A DNA stretch of 33,345 nt, taken from the IMG/VR virus record IMGVR_UViG_3300029309_000164, positions 1 through 33,345 of that record; one strand, 5' to 3'. The position numbers and the translations under genes are program-made. This document shows positions 1-6,066 of the stretch, in pieces (position 1 is the stretch's first letter; every line of letters begins with the position of its first letter). Source of the stretch: a virus. The notes beneath the pieces are model-generated. The model made no database searches, had not been told where the DNA came from, and worked only from the letters and a program-made list of their open reading frames with translations.

Positions 1-317
1 CATCTGCTGGTACGCCAGAGGACTTGTATACTACACCTGGAAGTACAACGACTGTGGTTATTGGTTTGATGCTAGCCAATGTTCATACTGCACAAGTAAC
101 AGCATCAGTAAAATTAGTATCAACAACATCTGGTGGTGGTCGAACAGCAACCAACACAACAACATTTTTAGCCAAAGATGTTCCTATTGCTGTAGGGCAA
201 AGCAGAAATATGTTAGCTGGTGGTAAGGTTGTTTTAGAAACTGGTGACCAGATAGAGATAGATTGTAGTGTTGCTGATAAGGTAAGCGTTACGATGAGCA
301 TAATGGAAATTACATAA
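1..317 (+). CDS. Small virion/fibre-associated protein, 5' truncated by window edge
   Basis: The reading frame is open from the first base and ends in TAA at 315-317. It encodes about the last 105 residues of a protein that is complete at 32832-33191 (119 aa), with a single residue change in the shared part (Arg to Lys in the SRNML/SKNML stretch). The protein is rich in Thr, Val and Ser with alternating beta-strand-like segments and no catalytic motif. It lies directly downstream of the tail fibre gene in the other copy and overlaps the next gene by TAATG. That position and composition suggest a small tail or fibre component, but the function is not known. It is partial only because the window begins here. 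Confidence 0.75.
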   Translation, partial: SAGTPEDLYTTPGSTTTVVIGLMLANVHTAQVTASVKLVSTTSGGGRTATNTTTFLAKDVPIAVGQSRNMLAGGKVVLETGDQIEIDCSVADKVSVTMSIMEIT

Positions 318-471
318 TGTCAGAGTATAGCATAGGAAAACAAGGTGATGGCACTAGCTATGAGCCAGTTATTCGCCAAGTAGAAAACACAATAAATAAT
401 TCATTCACAATAGACGCAACGAATAATGCTGTTGTTGCTGGGCCGATAACGATTGGCAGTAGTGCAACTGT
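1..471. repeat. Left copy of diverged terminal direct repeat
   Basis: Bases 1-471 align without gaps to 32875-33345 with about 25 substitutions counted by eye (roughly 5%). Most fall at third codon positions. The last ~78 bases are identical. This suggests circular permutation closed by two strain variants, or a true duplication of a structural-gene cassette. Confidence 0.9.
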
Positions 472-502
472 AACTGTGTCAGGGGTATTGGTGGTAGTAT
501 GA
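317..502 (+). CDS. Short conserved fibre-cassette protein, 61 aa
   Basis: A 61-residue protein whose ATG overlaps the previous stop (TAATG) and whose end overlaps the next start by 4 bases (ATGA). The centre reads NNSFTIDATNNAVVAGPITI, followed by SSATVTVSGVLVVV. This beta-rich, repeat-like ending resembles short proteins I know from tail-fibre regions of marine phages. A second, 3'-truncated copy lies at 33191-33345 with three substitutions near the N-terminus (YSIGKQG versus YDLGKQA). Translational coupling on both sides indicates expression together with the fibre proteins. No enzymatic function is suggested. Confidence 0.7.
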   Translation: MSEYSIGKQGDGTSYEPVIRQVENTINNSFTIDATNNAVVAGPITIGSSATVTVSGVLVVV

Positions 503-1422
503 GCAAAATTGAAGTAGACGAAATATCAAATCAAAGTGGCGACCAAGATAGTGGGGTTGATTTATCAACTAACGATGTGGTCGCTGTCAAAACTGCTAAC
601 ACAGAACGCATGAGAGTAGATGCAAGTGGCAGATTAAATGTCGGTCAAACAAGTGCTTATGCTCCTAGTGGTTCAGGGGTTTCCATAGCAACATTTAAAG
701 AAGGCAGCGACAGTAGAACTAACCTAGTTGTAAGCAATCAAAATTCTGGTAGCTCTGCTGGGTCTGCTATTGTGATGGGTGTACATGGTGCTGACTATAT
801 AATTGAAGCTCAAGGAAGTGGTAAGGGTGGAGCATTAACGTTTACTAAATCAACTGATGAACGCATGAGGATTGATAGCAGTGGTAACGTTCACGTTGGA
901 CGTACTGATACTATGAATATGGGTGCAAATGGTGTTATTGGCATAAATTTACAGGCTGATGGTCAAATTCAAGCATCAGTTAGTGGGGATGCACATCATT
1001 TTGCTAGACAATCTAGCTTTGGTGAAGTTCTTAGGTTTGCGTGTGCAGGAACAAGTAATGTAGGTTCAATAGATGTTACAACATCAGCAACTTCTTATAA
1101 TACATCATCAGACTATAGACTTAAAGAAAATGTGGTAACAGATTGGGATGCTACATCAAGATTAAAGCAACTTAAACCATCACGTTTTAATTTTAAAATA
1201 GATAAAGACATGACACTAGACGGCTTTATAGCACACGAAGTTTCAGGCATTGTTCCAGAAGCAATAAGTGGTAAAAAAGATGCTGTGGATGCAGATGGTA
1301 ATATCGAACCACAAGGTATAGACCAAAGCAAACTTGTGCCACTTCTCACAAAAGCACTACAAGAAGCAGTAGCAAAGATAGAAACACTTGAAGCCAAAGT
1401 TACAGCATTGGAGAGTAAGTAA
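499..1422 (+). CDS. Tail fibre/spike protein with C-terminal S74 self-cleaving chaperone
   Basis: A 307-residue protein. The C-terminal ~105 residues match the intramolecular chaperone auto-processing (peptidase S74) domain: SSDYRLKENV at 203-212, GFIAHEV at 242-248, PQGIDQSKLVPLL at 271-283, then a short coiled coil to the end. In the family, Ser and Lys of the SDxRLK motif form the cleavage dyad; here these are Ser204 and Lys209. The domain is known to trimerise fibres and spikes and then cleave itself off. The N-terminal part is Ser/Gly/Thr-rich with two similar blocks (TERMRVDASGRLNVG at 35-49 and DERMRIDSSGNVHVG at 120-134), typical of fibre shaft pseudo-repeats. No glycan-degrading domain is visible, so this is more likely an adhesive fibre than a depolymerase. 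Confidence 0.88.
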   Translation: MSKIEVDEISNQSGDQDSGVDLSTNDVVAVKTANTERMRVDASGRLNVGQTSAYAPSGSGVSIATFKEGSDSRTNLVVSNQNSGSSAGSAIVMGVHGADYIIEAQGSGKGGALTFTKSTDERMRIDSSGNVHVGRTDTMNMGANGVIGINLQADGQIQASVSGDAHHFARQSSFGEVLRFACAGTSNVGSIDVTTSATSYNTSSDYRLKENVVTDWDATSRLKQLKPSRFNFKIDKDMTLDGFIAHEVSGIVPEAISGKKDAVDADGNIEPQGIDQSKLVPLLTKALQEAVAKIETLEAKVTALESK

Positions 1423-1916
1423 TGACCTCAACATTAAAAACCGATAAGATTGAAGGAGTGACCGCAAGCGGTACTGTGCAGATGCCAGCTGGTCATGTTA
1501 TCCAATTAGTTACTAATGAATACAGCACAGCAAACGCAATAGCTTCAACAACTTATGTAGATAGTGGACTTACCTGTCAAATTACTCCCAAGTTTTCTAC
1601 CAGTAAAATTTTTATACAATGCAATATGCACTTTAGAACACAACATCCAACTACTGATAGTGGAGGAGGTTGGAAAATATTTAGAGATAGCACTAATGTT
1701 AAATCATCAACAGTTAATTATTCTATTTACATTTATGATGAGGGTGGTGATGCCATAGAGTTTAGGGGTTGGCAAGCATGGAACTTTTTAGACAGTCCTT
1801 CAACTACAAGTCAAATTACTTATAAAGTACAGTTAGCAAAATATGGAGGTGGTATTTTTGAAGCCCAAAATTCAAATAACACATCAACAATGACATTGAT
1901 GGAGGTAGCCCAATGA
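1422..1916 (+). CDS. Fibre-tip/adhesin-like protein, paralogue 1
   Basis: A 164-residue protein starting at an ATG that overlaps the previous stop (TAATG). The N-terminus (STLKTDKIEG, then SGTVQMPAGHVIQ) and the C-terminus (FLDSPSTTSQITYK ... TMTLMEVAQ) are shared with the next gene, while the central ~100 residues differ. This pattern of conserved attachment ends and a variable middle fits host-recognition modules carried at a phage tail. Its position after an S74 fibre and before a tail-assembly chaperone-like gene supports this. The receptor-binding role is inferred; no domain was confirmed. Confidence 0.7.
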   Translation: MTSTLKTDKIEGVTASGTVQMPAGHVIQLVTNEYSTANAIASTTYVDSGLTCQITPKFSTSKIFIQCNMHFRTQHPTTDSGGGWKIFRDSTNVKSSTVNYSIYIYDEGGDAIEFRGWQAWNFLDSPSTTSQITYKVQLAKYGGGIFEAQNSNNTSTMTLMEVAQ

Positions 1917-2395
1917 GTACACTTAAAGTCGATACTATACAGGGAAAGACATCTGCTGGAACTGTGGCTATGCCAGCTGGTCATGTAATACAAGTAATTG
2001 AGAACAGTACAACAACACAAGTTAATAGCACAAGTACAACCTATGCAGATACTGGCTTGACAGCTACTATTACACCGCAATTTACTTCATCAAAAATTGC
2101 AATTTTTATTTCTCAAAATGTTCATAAGAGCTATCAACATACTGACCAAATTCAATTAAATATATTAAGGGGTAGCACACAGCTTGTTCAATGGGCGACT
2201 GAACTCTTACATGATGACGGTGCTTTGAATCATTTTAACATATATGGCTCTCAAAGTTATATAGATAGTCCATCAACTACATCTCCTACAACTTATAAAA
2301 CTCAATTTAGAAGAAGGCTTTCAACATCTGCTCAAGTTAGTGTTCAATATGCAAGTGGAAGGTCATCAATAATGTTAATGGAAATATCTGGATGA
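1913..2395 (+). CDS. Fibre-tip/adhesin-like protein, paralogue 2
   Basis: A 160-residue protein whose ATGA start overlaps the previous gene's stop, so the two are probably translationally coupled. It begins STLKVDTIQGKTSAGTV and continues AMPAGHVIQ, closely matching paralogue 1. It ends with YIDSPSTTSPTTYKTQ and IMLMEISG, again parallel to its neighbour. The middle is divergent. The pair looks like a tandem duplication followed by divergence of the exposed portion, a common way to diversify phage adhesins. It is probably a component of the distal fibre or tail tip. The exact role is unproven. Confidence 0.7.
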   Translation: MSTLKVDTIQGKTSAGTVAMPAGHVIQVIENSTTTQVNSTSTTYADTGLTATITPQFTSSKIAIFISQNVHKSYQHTDQIQLNILRGSTQLVQWATELLHDDGALNHFNIYGSQSYIDSPSTTSPTTYKTQFRRRLSTSAQVSVQYASGRSSIMLMEISG

Positions 2396-2405
2396 GGAGA
2401 ATACA

Positions 2406-2819
2406 ATGACAACAATAGCAAATGCATTATCAGAATTAGGAATTAAAGAATGGGTTCTCAGAGGAGAGCCTACAACTGAAGCAGAGTTTAACGCTATGTT
2501 TCGCAAGGTTACTGGAGCTGACAGTAATAATTCTGCTATTGAAAGCTCAGACCCAAAGGACTTTGGAACAACATGGAAAGCTGTAAGCGATAAAAAAACA
2601 GAGCTAGTCAATGCAGAGCCTATGCGATTGCTTAGAGTTGAAAGAGATAGATTGCTTGCTGAAACAGATTGGATGGCAAACTCTGATGTAACTCTTGCAG
2701 ATAACTGGAAGACCTATAGACAACAGCTTAGAGATTTACCAGCTGGTGCATCACCAAAGCTATCAGCCGATGGGTCGCTAGATATGTCTTCTGTTACATT
2801 TCCTACTAAGCCTAGCTAA
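2406..2819 (+). CDS. Tail fibre assembly chaperone-like protein
   Basis: A 137-residue protein preceded by a good ribosome-binding sequence (GAGGAGAA, about 5 bases upstream of ATG). Residues 74-112 carry LLRVERDRLLAETDWMANSD followed by YRQQLRDLP. This is the signature of the phage tail assembly chaperone family usually found next to fibre genes (Pfam Phage_tail_APC, from memory). The N-terminal part, with a WVLRGEPTTEAEFN segment, is less recognisable. Members are thought to assist fibre folding or attachment. It closes the adhesin block, and its stop overlaps the first lysis-region gene. Confidence 0.75.
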   Translation: MTTIANALSELGIKEWVLRGEPTTEAEFNAMFRKVTGADSNNSAIESSDPKDFGTTWKAVSDKKTELVNAEPMRLLRVERDRLLAETDWMANSDVTLADNWKTYRQQLRDLPAGASPKLSADGSLDMSSVTFPTKPS

Positions 2820-2977
2820 TGACTAAAGTGTCGGAACGCATAACGAAACTAGAAACTGAAAATCATATTCAGTTCAAAGAAATCTTTTACAGATTAAAAA
2901 GATTAGAGGTGGTATTAATCGGTGGCATGGGTGCTGTTATTACCATGCTCATCGGAGTTCTATCACAAGTTAGCTAA
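2819..2977 (+). CDS. Small coiled-coil plus single-TM protein, XhlA-like
   Basis: A 52-residue protein beginning at an ATG that overlaps the previous stop (TAATG). The first ~30 residues form a charged amphipathic stretch (KVSERITKLETENHIQFKEI), followed by one membrane span (VVLIGGMGAVITMLIGVLS). Length and layout match XhlA/haemolysin-type phage membrane proteins that cooperate with holins. It is the first of a string of small membrane proteins leading to the holin and endolysin, so a lysis role is likely. The sequence alone cannot exclude a different membrane function. Confidence 0.65.
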   Translation: MTKVSERITKLETENHIQFKEIFYRLKRLEVVLIGGMGAVITMLIGVLSQVS

Positions 2978-3475
2978 ATGCTCGACCCTCTCTCAATAAC
3001 TGCCGCAATCGCCACTGCGAACACAGCATTTAATGGCATCAAGAGAGCTTTCCAAGTTGGTAAAGATATTCAAGGCATGAGTAATGACTTGTCCAAGTGG
3101 ATGTCTGCTGCATCAGATATAGAGAACGCACAGAAGAGAGCAAAGAATCCTTCTTTTCTCACCAAACTTACACGCAGAGGTAGTATTGAACAAGAAGCTG
3201 TTGAAGCATTGACTGCTAAGAAGAAGCTCGAGGAGCAACGTTATGAGCTACAACAGTTTATAAAGTTTACGCATGGTACTCATGCTTGGAATGAACTACT
3301 CAAGATGGAAGGTGATATACGCAAGCGTAGGCAGAAAGAGATATATGACAAACAAGTATTGCGACAAAAAATAATTACAGTTATCGTTTTGATACTTTGT
3401 GTTATAGTTGGTATGGGTATACTGCTTGCATTTGTATACGGATTAGTACAACTCGATAGGGGAAACATAGGCTGA
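2978..3475 (+). CDS. Coiled-coil protein with C-terminal membrane anchor
   Basis: A 165-residue protein starting directly after the preceding stop. The N-terminal half is helical and charged. Residues ~80-130 are strongly coiled-coil-like (EQEAVEALTAKKKLEEQR and onward). Residues ~131-158 form a membrane span (VIVLILCVIVGMGILLAFVY). The arrangement MLDPLS... plus helical body plus C-terminal TM resembles a family I have seen in marine podo- and myoviruses near lysis genes, with no assigned function. It may act in lysis (spanin-like) or be a membrane-bound accessory protein. No lipobox is present. Confidence 0.7.
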   Translation: MLDPLSITAAIATANTAFNGIKRAFQVGKDIQGMSNDLSKWMSAASDIENAQKRAKNPSFLTKLTRRGSIEQEAVEALTAKKKLEEQRYELQQFIKFTHGTHAWNELLKMEGDIRKRRQKEIYDKQVLRQKIITVIVLILCVIVGMGILLAFVYGLVQLDRGNIG

Positions 3476-3684
3476 TGACACCAGAAACGCTCGACAAGTG
3501 GCGAATCCTCCCACGCTTGATGATGCTAGCTATGACCTGTGTTTACATTAGGTGTATCGAGTGGGCATTGAGCCAGCCTGATTTGACCACTCAACAAGCT
3601 GGCTTGGTGTCTGTTGTAACTGGTGCAATGACTGGAGCATTCGCTATATGGTTAGGAAAGGAGTCAAATAATGAGCCTAGATAA
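3475..3684 (+). CDS. Two-TM holin-like protein
   Basis: A 69-residue protein overlapping the preceding gene by one base (TGATG). It has two hydrophobic segments, LPRLMMLAMTCVYIRCIEWAL and AGLVSVVTGAMTGAFAIWLG, with a polar tail. Size and topology fit class II holins or holin partners. It sits between a coiled-coil membrane protein and a recognisable three-TM holin, so this phage seems to carry more than one pore-forming candidate, possibly a holin/antiholin pair. The specific role is inferred from context. Confidence 0.65.
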   Translation: MTPETLDKWRILPRLMMLAMTCVYIRCIEWALSQPDLTTQQAGLVSVVTGAMTGAFAIWLGKESNNEPR

Positions 3685-3829
3685 ACTTACAGAACGGCAA
3701 AAGAAAACTATGAAAAGACATAGCAAACATCATAGTAAAGCACACATGGCTGCAATGATTCGAATGATGGTCAAAGGAAAGACGTTTGGTCAGGCACATA
3801 AAGAAGCCATGAAGAAAGTGGGAAAATGA
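3671..3829 (+). CDS. Small basic protein, 52 aa
   Basis: A 52-residue Lys/His/Met-rich protein nested between overlapping neighbours: 14 bases over the previous gene's end and 4 bases (ATGA) into the next gene. It contains SLDKLTERQKKTMKRHSKHH and GKTFGQAHKEAMKKVGK. Short proteins with this TERQKK...KRHSKHHS...AHKEAMKKVGK pattern recur, from memory, in marine phage structural and lysis regions without known function. The strong positive charge suggests binding to nucleic acid or membrane surfaces. Its placement between two holin-like genes is unexplained. Confidence 0.65.
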   Translation: MSLDKLTERQKKTMKRHSKHHSKAHMAAMIRMMVKGKTFGQAHKEAMKKVGK

Positions 3830-4191
3830 TTTTTAAGGCACTCTCGATGGTAGGTGGTATGGCTTCTACTTGGCTAGAGTCCAAAGCAGAATCACAAAAA
3901 CTTAATCTTGAGATTAAAAAGAAGCAGTTGACTGGTGATATTGACTGGGATTTGGAAGCGATGAAAGGTTCGCAGTCGAGCTGGAAAGACGAATATCTGG
4001 TAATTTTGTTTAGTATCCCACTTATCCTCTGTTTCATGGGAGAGTGGGGGAGAGATATAGTAGAACAGGGCTTCAGAGCCTTAGAAACGATGCCTGAGTG
4101 GTATCAGGTGACACTTGGCTGTATTGTGGCTGCAAGCTTTGGTGTCCGTTCTGTGACCAAATTCTTTGGGTTACGAAAGAATGGGAAATAA
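3826..4191 (+). CDS. Holin, three-TM gene-transfer-agent type
   Basis: A 121-residue protein with an ATGA overlap to its upstream neighbour. It has an N-terminal hydrophobic stretch, a charged middle (ESKAESQKLNLEIKKKQL), then SWKDEYLVILFSIPLILCFM and PEWYQVTLGCIVAASFGVRS. The SWKDE(Y/W)L...FSIPLIL...MPEWYQ...G.IVAASFGVR pattern is that of the GTA_holin_3TM family (PF11351, from memory), which opens the inner membrane for gene-transfer-agent or phage release. It directly precedes the endolysin, as expected. Among the small membrane proteins here it is the best holin candidate. Confidence 0.85.
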   Translation: MIFKALSMVGGMASTWLESKAESQKLNLEIKKKQLTGDIDWDLEAMKGSQSSWKDEYLVILFSIPLILCFMGEWGRDIVEQGFRALETMPEWYQVTLGCIVAASFGVRSVTKFFGLRKNGK

Positions 4192-4261
4192 TTGGGAAAA
4201 ACGTCGTGAAAATGTTCGCATACATAGGGATTGGGATATTAGAAACTTTAGGAGAAAAAAC

Positions 4262-4729
4262 ATGGCATTTAAATTATCACAACGGTCGCTGGATAAACTG
4301 GATGGAGTACATCCTGACCTTGTTAAGGTTGTTAAGAAGGCGATTGAGTATACGGATGTAGACTTTGGAGTTATCTATGGTGTTCGTGACCTGGAAACTC
4401 AAAAGAAACTGTATGAGTCTGGCAAATCCCAGACAATGGCTAGTAAACATTTGATACAAGAGGATGGCTATGCGCATGCTGTTGACCTTATGGCTTATGA
4501 TGGCAGTAATCCATCTTGGGATATTGTGGATTACGATAACATAGCTGATGCTATGCGAAAGGCTGGCAAGGAGGTTGGTGTTGATTTGGTTTGGGGTGCA
4601 GCTTGGCACAAGCTTCTTACGATGTCACCGGATAGTGCAGAGGATTTAATGAATGACTACATTGACACAAGACGAAAAGAATCAAGACGTCCGTTCATCG
4701 ATGGACCTCACTTCCAATTGCACACCTAG
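4262..4729 (+). CDS. Endolysin, M15-family peptidase
   Basis: A 155-residue zinc peptidase when started at ATG 4262, which has an AGGAG site 8 bases upstream. A longer frame from 4166 adds an unlikely 32-residue extension that overlaps the holin end. Metal and catalytic residues fit the M15C L-alanyl-D-glutamate peptidase layout (as in phage T5 Lys): SKH with His63, AVDL with Asp75, and DGPHFQL with Asp147 and His150 three residues apart. YGVRDLETQKKLYESGKSQ is the usual N-terminal helix region. The family cleaves the stem peptide of Gram-negative peptidoglycan. The lack of a signal peptide and the preceding holin imply holin-dependent release. The insertion between SKH and AVDL is longer than in typical members. 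Confidence 0.92.
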   Translation: MAFKLSQRSLDKLDGVHPDLVKVVKKAIEYTDVDFGVIYGVRDLETQKKLYESGKSQTMASKHLIQEDGYAHAVDLMAYDGSNPSWDIVDYDNIADAMRKAGKEVGVDLVWGAAWHKLLTMSPDSAEDLMNDYIDTRRKESRRPFIDGPHFQLHT

Positions 4730-4808
4730 ACAATTAGCTTTTGACTTTGATGACTATGATGGTCCAGATGAACTCTGGTTGCATTATCTGTGGTCACTTC
4801 TCCCATAG
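4701..4808 (+). CDS. Possible 35-residue ORF overlapping the endolysin end
   Basis: A +1-shifted frame starts at ATG 4701 inside the last 29 bases of the endolysin and runs 35 codons to TAG at 4806-4808. It includes the protein-like acidic stretch AFDFDDYDGPDELWLHYLW. No convincing ribosome-binding site precedes the ATG. It also overlaps the end of the opposing minus-strand gene at 4794. It might be a coupled tiny protein or mere chance. Confidence 0.2.
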   Translation: MDLTSNCTPRQLAFDFDDYDGPDELWLHYLWSLLP

Positions 4809-5006
4809 CTTCTTGCGTTCTATGTAGAGAGATATAATCTCCTCGAAGTTGTCTGGCTTTCGTGGTGGTACTGTTGTGTAGATGTTGTAGGCTTCAAAGC
4901 ATCTGTTCTCGTTGTATACTTTTTCGCTGAGTGCTTGGCATTCTCTTGCTGACTCGAGGTCGATTGTAAGCATGAGAATAACTGTGTGTGTCATTTTTGT
5001 AAACAT
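4794..5006 (-). CDS. Small protein of unknown function at the 3' end of the early operon
   Basis: A 70-residue protein. It opens with a mildly hydrophobic stretch (THTVILMLTIDLESAREC) that could be a weak signal or membrane-proximal segment, then continues CQALSEKVYNENRCFEAYNI and ends ISLYIERKKLWEK. The two cysteines and the ECQ...YNE..C pattern recall small exported phage proteins, but I cannot name a family. The upstream context AAAGAAAGCAC lacks the GGAG of the operon's other starts while keeping the GAAAGCAC part. Two perfect hairpins (5027-5107) separate it from the SSB-like gene. It ends convergent with the lysis genes. Confidence 0.5.
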   Translation of the reverse strand: MFTKMTHTVILMLTIDLESARECQALSEKVYNENRCFEAYNIYTTVPPRKPDNFEEIISLYIERKKLWEK

Positions 5007-5026
5007 ATTCTGTGCTTTCTTTGTAA

Positions 5027-5068
5027 GCTAGGAGGTCAGGCAAGCAGAGCAGTATTAGACCTCCTAGC
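5027..5068 (-). ncRNA. Perfect 11-bp hairpin in ssb-like 3' UTR
   Basis: GCTAGGAGGTC (5027-5037) and GACCTCCTAGC (5058-5068) are perfect inverse complements around a 20-base loop. The stem pairs an ideal Shine-Dalgarno core (AGGAGG) with an anti-Shine-Dalgarno core (CCTCCT). No U-tract follows on either strand, so it is not a classical terminator. It is adjacent to the second hairpin at 5072-5107. Confidence 0.6.
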
Positions 5069-5071
5069 ATG

Positions 5072-5107
5072 TTTTAGGGTCTCTTTGGAGAAAGCACCAC
5101 CCTAAAA
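5072..5107 (-). ncRNA. Hairpin exposing a complement of the early-gene ribosome-binding sequence
   Basis: TTTTAGGGT (5072-5080) and ACCCTAAAA (5099-5107) form a perfect 9-bp stem covering the stop codon of the SSB-like gene. In minus-strand RNA the 18-base loop begins GGUGCUUUCUCC, the exact complement of GGAGAAAGCACC. It can form a small inner stem CUUU/AAAG presenting CUCC. Several genes of the same operon use GGAGAAAGC(AC) just before their start codons. A regulatory RNA role is inferred. Confidence 0.5.
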
Positions 5108-5470
5108 AGGAATATCATCTGATTCAGTATCATTGTCAACAGATGATTGTTCCTGTTCTTGTTTTGGTGATAGCTTAAGAGACAGCATGATACCGTATGA
5201 GCCTTGCTTGACCCATGCTGCAACTCGACTATTGTCTGATGGTAAATCAATCGTACCAGTAAACTGTGGAGCCATTCCGTTAGAGCTCTCATTGTCCCAC
5301 ATACGACCAACTTTCATGTAGATGTCACGCACAACGCTACCATCTTTCTGTGTTGATTTGACAACGCATACTCGACTCTCGTTGCCATTGTCATTAAGTG
5401 TACCAGTACCACTTAGTTCTTCATTGTTTGGTTGAAAAACTGCACCAGTATTTGTGTTATCATATTCCAT
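5102..5470 (-). CDS. SSB-like single-stranded DNA-binding protein
   Basis: A 122-residue protein ending ESDDIPF (116-122). The acidic tail with terminal DDIPF is the hallmark by which SSB proteins recruit partner enzymes. The body has beta-rich segments (SRVCVVKSTQ, VRDIYMKVGRMWD, YGIMLSLKLS) before a Gln/Asp/Ser-rich linker, consistent with an OB-like or DUF736-like fold rather than the canonical E. coli SSB core. It overlaps the ERF gene by 11 bases and sits with recombination genes, so it most likely coats ssDNA during annealing or replication. The fold is not certain; the tail is the main evidence. Its ribosome-binding site is AAAGGA. Confidence 0.7.
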   Translation of the reverse strand: MEYDNTNTGAVFQPNNEELSGTGTLNDNGNESRVCVVKSTQKDGSVVRDIYMKVGRMWDNESSNGMAPQFTGTIDLPSDNSRVAAWVKQGSYGIMLSLKLSPKQEQEQSSVDNDTESDDIPF

Positions 5471-5903
5471 AGTTGTCCTTTCTAATTACTTTTCTAGGTT
5501 TCTGAAATGTACCAGACTTGCTTGATTCATTGCCGTCATCATCTGTGCTTTCATCTGGCACTAAGTTAAGCAGCCGTTGCAAAATGTATCGTGTCATGTA
5601 GGTAATCCCACTACCAATTTGCTGACTGCCTTTCTTGGTATCGTCCAAGCAAGTACACTCACTCTCGATGAATGTATCGCTAGGTATGTGTCGCAGTTGT
5701 ATATTGAGTATCGGTGAATTATGTTCATTCACTTTCATAGTACCAATGCAAATGATGTTTTGCTTTTGCAACTCCATTTCAATCATAGGTATGATGTCCT
5801 TTACCTTCATATACTTGGCATTGAACATTGCATTGTTACCTTCAACTTTTACTTTTTTGAACTCACATTTCATGAGTGCTGTATAGATATTATCTTTGGT
5901 CAC
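5460..5903 (-). CDS. erf: ERF-family single-strand annealing recombinase
   Basis: A 147-residue protein with a GTG start at 5903 and AAAGGAGAAAG just upstream. Residues 97-113 read GSGITYMTRYILQRLLNL, followed by PDESTDDDGN. This is the conserved ERF motif (GS..TY..RY.L..LL.(L/I)....DDDG) of the phage P22 Erf superfamily (PF04404). Such proteins anneal complementary single strands and often work with an exonuclease and an SSB, both of which flank it here. It overlaps both neighbours, so the set is co-translated. In a phage without its own polymerase, annealing-based recombination may circularise the genome or build concatemers for packaging. Confidence 0.88.
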   Translation of the reverse strand: MTKDNIYTALMKCEFKKVKVEGNNAMFNAKYMKVKDIIPMIEMELQKQNIICIGTMKVNEHNSPILNIQLRHIPSDTFIESECTCLDDTKKGSQQIGSGITYMTRYILQRLLNLVPDESTDDDGNESSKSGTFQKPRKVIRKDNYGI

Positions 5904-6066
5904 GTTCTTTCTCCTTTCTTTCTATTTCTTTTTGTGCAGATTGTAATGCTGCAAGCTCTAACTCCAGGTCATGCTTTTGCTTTAGAACAAAAGTTTGTAT
6001 CTCTGATATAGACACAAGCTTTGCAAGTACCTTTGCTTGTTGTATTTGATTATTCAGTCCGTCCAT
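5890..6066 (-). CDS. Small coiled-coil protein between nuclease and ERF genes
   Basis: A 58-residue protein starting at ATG 6066 behind AAAGGAGAAAGC, the strongest form of this operon's ribosome-binding sequence. It overlaps the nuclease gene by 17 bases and the ERF gene by 14. Its sequence is almost entirely helical and heptad-like (NNQIQQAKVLAKLVSISEIQ, then LELELAALQSAQKEIERKEK). It may be an accessory or oligomerising partner of the recombination proteins. No family is recognised, but the overlap on both sides and the clear start make it a credible gene. Confidence 0.65.
   Translation of the reverse strand: MDGLNNQIQQAKVLAKLVSISEIQTFVLKQKHDLELELAALQSAQKEIERKEKERDQR

Noticed and set aside
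499-2395. Diversity-generating retroelement target in the adhesin genes
   Set aside because: No reverse transcriptase frame and no template repeat was seen in the window; divergence between the paralogues is not adenine-specific.
4166-4261. N-terminal extension of the endolysin frame
   Set aside because: It overlaps the holin end and encodes a charged stretch unlike M15 peptidases; ATG 4262 has a proper AGGAG.
4772-4796. Terminator between the endolysin and the convergent early gene
   Set aside because: CCAGA/TCTGG forms only a 5-bp stem and no T-tract follows on either strand.
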